NCBI RefSeq assembly: GCF_003751505.1
Contig: NZ_RJVB01000001.1
Coordinates: 372,001 to 436,000 of the forward strand
Direction: 5' to 3'
Source: Erwinia sp. JUb26
Lineage (GTDB): Bacteria > Pseudomonadota > Gammaproteobacteria > Enterobacterales > Enterobacteriaceae
Length of the DNA: 64,000 nt
Both the position numbers and the translations under genes were made by a program. The notes under the pieces are model-generated. The model saw nothing but the letters and a program-made list of their open reading frames with translations. It searched no databases and was not told the DNA's origin. This document shows, one piece after another, positions 58,010 to 64,000 of the stretch. Each line of letters starts with the position of its first letter. Position 1 is the stretch's first letter.

Positions 58010-58999
58010 CTATTCGTCCCCGCTGATGGCATGCTTTTTTAGCATCGCGCGGAGCTGATGGTAGCTGACGCCCAGCAGCTCCGCCGCCCGGCGCTGATTA
58101 AAGCGCGCCTGAGCAAGGCTCTTTTCCACCATCGCGCGCTCCTGTTGCAGCTGCCAGTGGCGCAGGTCAAAAGGCAGGTCGGGCAGGGCGTCGCCTTCGG
58201 GTTCGGCTGCCCGCGCGGCGGGGGCGGATGGACTGAACGGATTGATGATGATGGTATCCAGCAGGTGTTCGCTGTCCGCATGGCGATAGACCGAACGCTC
58301 CACTACGTTTTTCAGCTCGCGCACGTTGCCAGGCCAGCCGTAAGCCAGCAACTCCTGCTGCGCGGCGGAGGAGAAGCCGGGGAACAGCGGCAGGCCGAGC
58401 TCGCGGCACATCTGCATGGCGAAGTGCTGTGCCATCACCAGAATATCGCTGCGGCGCTCGCGCAGCGGCGGCAGTTGCACCACGTCAAACGCCAGCCGGT
58501 CGAGCAGGTCGGCGCGGAATTTCCCCTCGCGCGCCAGCAGCGGCAGGTCGTCATTGGTCGCACACACCAGCCGCACGCTGACCTGCAGCGGCTGGCTGCC
58601 ACCGACGCGCTCAAGATGGCCGTACTCAATCACACGCAGCAGCTTTTCCTGCACCAGCATCGGTGCGGTGGCCAGCTCATCCAGGAACAGCGTGCCGCCG
58701 TCCGCGCGCTCAAAGCGGCCGAGATGGCGCTTCTGAGCGCCGGTAAACGCCCCGGCTTCGTGGCCGAACAATTCGGAATCCAGTAGATTTTCATTCAGCG
58801 CCGCGCAGTTCAGCGAAATAAACGGCCCCTGCCAGCGCCCGGACAGGTAGTGCAGGCGGCTGGCGATCAGCTCTTTCCCCGTCCCGCGCTCACCCACCAC
58901 CAGCACCGGCTTATTCAACGGCGCGAGTCGGGAAACCTGCTCCAGCACTTCCAGAAAGTTGTTTGATTCACCCAGCAGGGTATCGGAACGATCGCTCAT
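58010..58999 (-). CDS. pspF: PspF, sigma-54 activator of the phage-shock operon
   Basis: AAA+ bacterial enhancer-binding protein without an N-terminal regulatory domain; it is held inactive by PspA. Walker A VGERGTGKELIASRL, the sigma-54-contacting GAFTGA loop (HEAGAFTGAQKR), Walker B GGTLFLDEL, and a C-terminal Fis-type HTH (FNQRRAAELLGVSYHQLRAM). ATG 58999 gives 329 residues and has GGTGA eight bases upstream; GTG 59011 would add MNFI. Divergent from pspABCD. No own terminator seen; its 3' transcript would run antisense through the RyhB-like gene. Confidence 0.96.
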   Translation of the reverse strand: MSDRSDTLLGESNNFLEVLEQVSRLAPLNKPVLVVGERGTGKELIASRLHYLSGRWQGPFISLNCAALNENLLDSELFGHEAGAFTGAQKRHLGRFERADGGTLFLDELATAPMLVQEKLLRVIEYGHLERVGGSQPLQVSVRLVCATNDDLPLLAREGKFRADLLDRLAFDVVQLPPLRERRSDILVMAQHFAMQMCRELGLPLFPGFSSAAQQELLAYGWPGNVRELKNVVERSVYRHADSEHLLDTIIINPFSPSAPAARAAEPEGDALPDLPFDLRHWQLQQERAMVEKSLAQARFNQRRAAELLGVSYHQLRAMLKKHAISGDE

Positions 59000-59095
59000 A
59001 ATGAAATTCACCAGGATTTAGCGAGATTAACCACTCTAAAGTTTAGTCCAGCGGCTGTAAATATGCCTGTTCTTTAAAATCAATAAGATAAAAAC

Positions 59096-59111
59096 TGGCA
59101 CGCCTTTTGAA
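59096..59111 (+). promoter_or_regulatory. Sigma-54 promoter of pspABCD
   Basis: TGGCACG (59096-59102) CCTT TTGAA (59107-59111) has the -24/-12 spacing of sigma-54 promoters. The -12 element deviates from TTGCA, as I also recall for E. coli psp. An IHF-like AATCAA-N4-ATA lies just upstream (near 59079), and PspF sites should be further upstream. Confidence 0.8.
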
Positions 59112-59187
59112 TAGTATCATCCCGTACAGCACACATCGTGTTTAAAACGGCAGACGCCGGAACCTGTTCATTAAAGAGGATTTTATT

Positions 59188-59853
59188 ATGGGAATTTTTT
59201 CTCGTTTCGCCGACATCGTGAATGCCAACATCAACGCCCTGCTGGAAAAAGCGGAAGATCCACAGAAGCTGGTGCGTCTGATGATTCAGGAAATGGAAGA
59301 TACGCTGGTGGAAGTGCGTACCACCTCCGCTCGTGCGCTGGCCGAAAAGAAACAACTGCTGCGCCGCATTGACCAGGCGGAAACCCAGCAGGCGGAATGG
59401 CAGGACAAGGCCGAACTGGCGCTGAGCAAAGAGAAAGACGATCTGGCCCGCGCCGCGCTGATTGAAAAACAAAAGCTTACCGATCTGATCGCCGTGCTGC
59501 AGCAGGAATCCGGCCAGGTGGAAGAGAGCCTGACGCGCATGAAAGGCGAGATTGGTGAATTGGAAAATAAACTGAACGAAACCCGTGCTCGCCAGCAGGC
59601 GCTGACGCTTCGTCATCAGGCGGCTTCTTCTTCACGTGACGTTCGCCGCCAGCTGGACAGCGATAAAATTGATGAAGCGATGGCGCGCTTTGAGTCGTTT
59701 GAACGCCGCATCGACCATATGGAAGCGGAAGCCGAAAGCCACAGCTTTGGCAAAAAGAAAACCCTCGACCAGCAGTTTGCTGAACTGCAGGCGGACGATG
59801 AAATCAGCCAGCAGCTGGCGGCCCTGAAAGCTAAAATGAACCGCAGCGAGTAA
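59188..59853 (+). CDS. pspA: PspA, phage-shock effector and negative regulator
   Basis: 221-residue ESCRT-III/Vipp1-related peripheral membrane protein. An N-terminal amphipathic helix ([20 protein letters not shown]) precedes long coiled coils rich in Glu, Lys and Gln (about 25-185). It binds and inhibits PspF at rest and oligomerises on damaged inner membrane. AAAGAGG precedes the ATG. First gene of the psp operon. Confidence 0.97.
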   Translation: MGIFSRFADIVNANINALLEKAEDPQKLVRLMIQEMEDTLVEVRTTSARALAEKKQLLRRIDQAETQQAEWQDKAELALSKEKDDLARAALIEKQKLTDLIAVLQQESGQVEESLTRMKGEIGELENKLNETRARQQALTLRHQAASSSRDVRRQLDSDKIDEAMARFESFERRIDHMEAEAESHSFGKKKTLDQQFAELQADDEISQQLAALKAKMNRSE

Positions 59854-59888
59854 GCTAACCGTCAACGGGCCTGTATTAAGGAGAATCA

Positions 59889-60116
59889 ATGAGCGCGTTA
59901 TTTCTTGCCATACCGTTAACTATTTTCGTGCTGTTCGTTGCGCCAATCTGGCTTTGGCTGCACTACAGCAACCGGCAAAATCGCGGCAGCGAGCTGTCGC
60001 AGGGCGATCTGCAACGACTGCAGCAGCTGACCGGCGATGCGAAAAAAATGCGTGAACGCATTCAGGCGCTGGAAGCGATTCTCGACGCCGAGCATCCGAA
60101 CTGGAGGCAGCCATGA
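59889..60116 (+). CDS. pspB: PspB, membrane component of the phage-shock response
   Basis: 75 residues: one N-terminal transmembrane helix (about 4-25, LFLAIPLTIFVLFVAPIWLW) and a cytoplasmic helical tail (DLQRLQQLTGDAKKMRERI) that in E. coli binds PspC/PspA. Its stop overlaps the pspC ATG (ATGA). Confidence 0.94.
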   Translation: MSALFLAIPLTIFVLFVAPIWLWLHYSNRQNRGSELSQGDLQRLQQLTGDAKKMRERIQALEAILDAEHPNWRQP

Positions 60117-60463
60117 ATCACCGCCATAAGCTTTACCGTATTCCGCAGCAGGGTAAACTGAAGGGCGTCTGCGCCGGGATTGCCAACTATCTGGATATTC
60201 CGGTGCGGCTGGTGCGGGTGATTGTAGTGCTGTCGATGTTCTTCGGGCTGTTTGTCTTTACCCTGGTCGCCTATGCGGCGCTGGCCCTGGTTCTGGACGA
60301 AATGCCGCAGAGCGAACTGGATAATCAGCCGCCGCTCAATGCGAGACAGCTTCTGGACGATCTCAGCGATGAACTGCGCGGCGGCGAACAGCAGCTGCGC
60401 GAGGTGGAGCGCTACGTCACGTCGGAAACTTTCACCGTGCGCAGCCGCTTCAGCCAGCTTTAA
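60113..60463 (+). CDS. pspC: PspC, membrane-stress sensor with PspC domain
   Basis: 116 residues. The N-terminal PspC domain (KLYRIPQQGKLKGVCAGIAN) is followed by a transmembrane helix (about 40-60, VIVVLSMFFGLFVFTLVAY) and a polar tail. With PspB it recruits PspA to the membrane and relieves inhibition of PspF. Coupled to pspB by ATGA. Confidence 0.95.
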   Translation: MNHRHKLYRIPQQGKLKGVCAGIANYLDIPVRLVRVIVVLSMFFGLFVFTLVAYAALALVLDEMPQSELDNQPPLNARQLLDDLSDELRGGEQQLREVERYVTSETFTVRSRFSQL

Positions 60464-60490
60464 TCATGTTCTCACCACGTGGAGAAAATT

Positions 60491-60721
60491 ATGCGTCACG
60501 GTAAACCGACCCTGCGTAATCAGGCAGCTCCCGCGCTGATCAAGGCGGGAAAATTTATACTGATTAGCGCCATCACTTATGGCCCGGCGGGCCTGAGCGG
60601 CTGGGCGGTGAAATCCGTGGCGCGTAAACCGCTGAAAATTTTACTGGCGTGGGCGCTGGAACCGCTGATCCGCCGCGTGATGCGCGGAGCAGTATCAAAA
60701 TGGGTGAAACCGGCCCGCTAG
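60491..60721 (+). CDS. pspD: PspD, phage-shock protein D
   Basis: 76 residues from ATG 60491, six bases after GGAG. Central hydrophobic segment (about 22-42) with ITYGPAGLSGWAVKSVARKP, matching E. coli PspD (RYGPAGVAGWAIKSVARRP), and a basic C terminus. Minor role in the response. A GTG/ATG-type start at 60479 would add four residues but lacks spacing. The distal E. coli genes pspE and ycjM onward are absent. Confidence 0.9.
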   Translation: MRHGKPTLRNQAAPALIKAGKFILISAITYGPAGLSGWAVKSVARKPLKILLAWALEPLIRRVMRGAVSKWVKPAR

Positions 60722-60773
60722 CGCCAGTGTGTTAAGCTAGGGATAATCAAACACCTGAGGTAGCTGGCTCCTG

Positions 60774-62171
60774 ATGAAACGACTGCAAAATGAATTGATG
60801 TCGCTGGTGAACCGCGGCGTGGATCGCCATCTGCGCCTCGCCGTCACCGGCCTGAGCCGCAGCGGTAAAACCGCCTTTATCACCTCGCTGGTTAACCAGC
60901 TTCTGAATGTAAATACCGATGCCAGACTGCCGCTGTTTAGCGCCGTGCGCGAGCAGCGACTGCTGGGCGTGAAGCGTGTGCCGCAGCGCGATCTTGGCAT
61001 CCCCCGCTTTACCTATGATGAAGGTCTGGCGCAGCTGCACGGCACGCCGCCGGACTGGCCGACGCCGACGCGCGGCGTCAGCGAAATGCGGCTGGCCCTG
61101 CGCTACCGCTCGCGAGATTCTCTGCTGCGCCACTTTACCGATGCCTCCACGCTGTACCTCGAAATCGTCGACTATCCCGGCGAATGGCTGCTGGATCTAC
61201 CGATGCTGGCGCAGGATTATCTCAGCTGGTCGCGGCAGATGACGGGGCTGCTGCAGGGCGATCGCGCCGAATGGTCGCAGAAGTGGCAGCAGCTTTGCGC
61301 TGGCTTGGATCCACTGGCCCCGGCAGATGAAAACCGGCTGGCGGAGATCGCCGCCGCGTGGACTGAATACCTTCAGCGCTGCAAGCAGGAAGGGTTGCAC
61401 TTTATTCAGCCCGGCCGCTTTGTGCTGCCCGGTGAAATGGCCGGTGCCCCCGCGCTGCAGTTTTTCCCCTGGCCGGAGGTGGCGGAGGGCGGTGAAACCC
61501 GGCTGGCGCAGGCGGATGCGGGCAGCAATATCGGCATGCTGCGCGCGCGCTACCAGTACTACTGCCAGCACGTGGTGAAGGATTTCTACAAAAATCACTT
61601 CCTGCGCTTTGACCGTCAGATTGTGCTGGTTGACTGTTTACAGCCGCTTAACAGCGGGCCGCAGGCGTTTAACGATATGCGGCTGGCGCTGACCCAGCTG
61701 ATGCAGAGCTTCTCCTACGGCCAGCGCACGCTGTTCCGCCGGATGTTTTCTCCGGTGATTGATAAGCTGCTGTTTGCCGCCACCAAATCCGATCACGTCA
61801 CTGCCGATCAGCACGCTAACCTGGTGTCACTGCTGCAACAGCTGGTGCAGGACGCCTGGCAAAACGCCGCGTTTGAAGGCATCACAATGGACTGCGTTGG
61901 CCTGGCCTCGGTGCAGGCCACGCAGAGCGGTTACGTTGAGCATCAGGGGGAGAGCATTCCGGCGTTACGCGGTCACCGGCTGGCCGACGGCGTTCCGCTA
62001 ACCGTCTATCCAGGCGAAGTGCCGCCCCGTTTGCCCGGCAGTGCCTTCTGGCAGCAGCAGGGATTCCATTTTGAGCAGTTCCGCCCGCAGGCGCTGGATA
62101 TCGACAGGCCGCTGCCGCATATCCGTATGGATGCCGCGCTGGAATTTTTACTGGGAGATAAACTGCGATGA
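60774..62171 (+). CDS. ycjX: YcjX, P-loop protein of the psp neighbourhood
   Basis: 465-residue DUF463 family protein with a P-loop ([19 protein letters not shown], about 19-37) and a GTPase-like fold by family annotation. Other conserved text: [35 protein letters not shown] and [13 protein letters not shown]. Co-regulated with psp in many enterics. Overlaps ycjF by four bases (ATGA). Confidence 0.94.
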   Translation: MKRLQNELMSLVNRGVDRHLRLAVTGLSRSGKTAFITSLVNQLLNVNTDARLPLFSAVREQRLLGVKRVPQRDLGIPRFTYDEGLAQLHGTPPDWPTPTRGVSEMRLALRYRSRDSLLRHFTDASTLYLEIVDYPGEWLLDLPMLAQDYLSWSRQMTGLLQGDRAEWSQKWQQLCAGLDPLAPADENRLAEIAAAWTEYLQRCKQEGLHFIQPGRFVLPGEMAGAPALQFFPWPEVAEGGETRLAQADAGSNIGMLRARYQYYCQHVVKDFYKNHFLRFDRQIVLVDCLQPLNSGPQAFNDMRLALTQLMQSFSYGQRTLFRRMFSPVIDKLLFAATKSDHVTADQHANLVSLLQQLVQDAWQNAAFEGITMDCVGLASVQATQSGYVEHQGESIPALRGHRLADGVPLTVYPGEVPPRLPGSAFWQQQGFHFEQFRPQALDIDRPLPHIRMDAALEFLLGDKLR

Positions 62172-63223
62172 CCACACCGATTAAACCGCGCGTGGATTTT
62201 GCCGAGCCGCTGGCTAAAGAGCAGGCGACGATCCTGCGGCAGCAGCAGGAATTTGGCGAACAGCAGGACCGGTTCGTCGCCGTCGAACAGGACGTTGAGG
62301 TGCAGGAAGAGAGCGCCGGTGAGCTGGCGGTGGAAGCCGCACTGCGGCCGAAACGCAGCCTGTGGCGCAAAATGGTCACCGCCGGGCTGGGCCTGTTTGG
62401 CATCAGCGTGGTGGCGCAGGGCGTGCAGTGGACCCATCACGCGTGGATCGCCCAGGACTGGATCGCCCTGTCCGGCGGCGTGGCCGGCGGGCTGATCGTC
62501 GCCGCCGGTGCCGGTTCACTGATCGTGGAATGGCGTAGGCTCTACCGCCTGCGCGAGCGGGCAACCGAGCGCGATATCGGCCGCGAGTTGCTGCATAGCC
62601 ACGGAATGGGCAAAGGCCGCGGCTTCTGCGAGAAGCTGGCGCAGCAGGCCGGGCTGGACACTGGCAACCCGGCGTTACAGCGCTGGCAGGCCTCCCTGCA
62701 CGAAACCCACAACGACAGCGAGGTGGTGGCGCTCTATGCCCGACTGGTGCAGCCTCAGCTGGATCGTCAGGCGCGGCGTGAGATCAGCCGCTGCGCCGCC
62801 GAATCGACGCTGATGATCGCCGTCAGCCCGCTGGCGCTGGTGGATATGGCCTTTATCGCCTGGCGCAATCTGCGGCTGGTCAATCGCATTGCCCAGCTGT
62901 ACGGCATTGAACTGGGCTACTTTAGCCGCCTGCGCCTGTTCAGGCTGGTGCTGCTGAATATTGCGTTTGCCGGGGCATCGGAACTGGTGCGGGAAGTGGG
63001 CATGGACTGGATGTCGCAGGATCTGGCCGCTCGCCTGTCGGCGCGTGCCGCACAGGGCATTGGTGCCGGGCTGCTGACCGCCCGCCTGGGGATCAAGGCG
63101 ATGGAACTTTGCCGCCCGCTGCCGTGGCTGGAAGATGATAAGCCGCGTCTGGGAGATTTCCGCCGCGAGCTGATAGGCCAGCTGAAAGACAGCCTGAAAC
63201 GCTCTCCCGAGCGTGAAAAATAA
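62168..63223 (+). CDS. ycjF: YcjF, UPF0283/DUF697 membrane protein
   Basis: 351-residue inner-membrane protein. A charged N terminus (residues 1-70) is followed by two close hydrophobic helices (about 74-95 and 102-125, [20 protein letters not shown] and [20 protein letters not shown]). A DUF697 domain with [20 protein letters not shown] lies near 215-270. Function unknown; transcribed with ycjX. Confidence 0.93.
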   Translation: MTTPIKPRVDFAEPLAKEQATILRQQQEFGEQQDRFVAVEQDVEVQEESAGELAVEAALRPKRSLWRKMVTAGLGLFGISVVAQGVQWTHHAWIAQDWIALSGGVAGGLIVAAGAGSLIVEWRRLYRLRERATERDIGRELLHSHGMGKGRGFCEKLAQQAGLDTGNPALQRWQASLHETHNDSEVVALYARLVQPQLDRQARREISRCAAESTLMIAVSPLALVDMAFIAWRNLRLVNRIAQLYGIELGYFSRLRLFRLVLLNIAFAGASELVREVGMDWMSQDLAARLSARAAQGIGAGLLTARLGIKAMELCRPLPWLEDDKPRLGDFRRELIGQLKDSLKRSPEREK

Positions 63224-63336
63224 CACGTCTGATTACAGTTGCTGTCAACTTTTCCTGACAGAATACTTCTGAGATGCCGTGGGATAGCGTATTATTGTGA
63301 CAGTGCCGGACACCGCAACAATAAGGGTTAACATCC

Positions 63337-64000
63337 ATGCGTCTCGAAGTATTTTGCCAGGACCGAATTGGTCTGACCCGTGAACTGCTGGATCTGCTGG
63401 TAGAACGCAGCATCGATCTGCGTGGTATCGAAATTGCCGCCATCGGCCGCATCTACCTGAATTTTTCCACCATCAGCTTTGAACAGTTCAGTCAGCTGAT
63501 GGCGGAAATTCGCCGTATTCCCGGCGTGACCGACGTGCGTACGGTCACCTTTCTGCCGTCCGAACGTGAGCATCGCGCACTCAGTGCGCTGCTTGTAGCC
63601 CTCCCGGAGCCGGTATTCTCCATAGATTTAAAAAGCAAAGTTGAACTCGCGAACCCGGCGGCGCAGTCGTTATTCGACCTCAATGAAGAGAAAATGCGCA
63701 ACTACAGCGCGGGCGCGCTGATCCCCGGATTTAATTTCCAGCGCTGGCTGGAAAGCGATCGCATTGAACCGCAGGCGCACCACGTGGTGCTGCAGGGGCG
63801 AGACTTCCTGATGGAAGTGACGCCGATCTATGCACGCGACGAAGAGAATAACGCCACCACGCCTGCCGGTGCGGTGGTGCTGCTGAAATCCACCGCCCGC
63901 ATGGGCCAGCAGCTGCAAAACCTGGCGGTCAACGATGACAGCGATTTCCAGCACATCGTGGCCGTCAGCAGCAAAATGCGTTCGGTCGTCGATCAGGCTC
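63337..64000 (+). CDS. tyrR: TyrR, aromatic amino acid regulator (3'-truncated by window edge)
   Basis: Regulator of aromatic amino-acid synthesis and transport. About 221 residues are visible: an N-terminal ACT domain (MRLEVFCQDRIGLTRELLDL), then a PAS domain (about 80-190) and the start of the AAA+ linker (QHIVAVSSKMRSVVDQA). The central ATPase and C-terminal HTH lie beyond the window. ATG 63337 is preceded by AAGGG. Position after ycjF matches E. coli. Confidence 0.95.
   Translation, partial: MRLEVFCQDRIGLTRELLDLLVERSIDLRGIEIAAIGRIYLNFSTISFEQFSQLMAEIRRIPGVTDVRTVTFLPSEREHRALSALLVALPEPVFSIDLKSKVELANPAAQSLFDLNEEKMRNYSAGALIPGFNFQRWLESDRIEPQAHHVVLQGRDFLMEVTPIYARDEENNATTPAGAVVLLKSTARMGQQLQNLAVNDDSDFQHIVAVSSKMRSVVDQA

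Overview
The window is about 57-60% GC by eye and carries a dense, mostly syntenic block of an Enterobacterales chromosome. It matches the E. coli K-12 order from oppDF through trp, topA-cysB-acnA-ribA, pyrF-yciH-osmB, rnb-yciW, sapABCDF, pspF/pspABCD and ycjXF to tyrR. Three features point away from E. coli/Salmonella. trpG and trpD are separate genes rather than a trpGD fusion. An rpfF/rpfR pair is present. Several E. coli neighbours (kch, yciEFG, yciQ, yciTZ, fabI, pspE-ycjM-W) are missing. This suggests Erwiniaceae (Erwinia/Pantoea-like) or a related plant- or environment-associated family. That is an inference from gene order and protein sequence, not from a database search.

Layout. 0-2 kb: 3' part of the oligopeptide importer (oppD partial, oppF). 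2-10 kb: envelope and small-protein genes (yciU, clsA, yciY, dsbG, yciI, tonB, yciA-yciB-yciC, a Cys-cluster protein, ompW with an upstream FNR box, a BON lipoprotein). 10-17 kb: complete trp operon on the minus strand (trpL-E-G-D-C(F)-B-A) with promoter/operator, leader peptide with tandem Trp codons, attenuator and end terminator. 17-24 kb: rnm-yciO, a trypsin-like lipoprotein beside a 0.7-kb AT-rich gap, rluB, btuR-yciK, sohB, yciN. 24-37 kb: topA, cysB, ymiA-yciX, acnA, ribA, pgpB, lapA-lapB, pyrF-yciH, osmB. 37-41 kb: an isolated araD-type epimerase gene, then convergent rpfF and rpfR (diffusible fatty-acid signal synthase and its PAS-GGDEF-EAL receptor). 41-52 kb: cstA-type transporter, rnb, a YdeP-type molybdopterin oxidoreductase, an EIICB sugar permease, a LysR regulator without a usual start codon, yciW. 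52-64 kb: sapABCDF, a RyhB-family small RNA, pspF, pspABCD, ycjX-ycjF, and the 5' part of tyrR.

Working together: several envelope-stress and envelope-homeostasis modules sit in this window (psp, lapAB, clsA, dsbG, sap). Iron control is visible twice, as Fur-box-like sites before tonB and before the RyhB-like RNA. Anaerobic control is visible as a perfect FNR box before ompW. Genes too short for a routine ORF cut-off that are annotated here are trpL, yciY and ymiA, plus a speculative 35-codon ORF before acnA.

I found no evidence of a wholly undescribed multi-gene system. The strongest items for a second look are the RyhB-like RNA antisense to the 3' end of the pspF transcript, the RpfF/RpfR signalling pair, the LysR gene whose conserved N terminus begins at an ATA codon, and a possible IS200/IS605-type end remnant between tonB and yciA.
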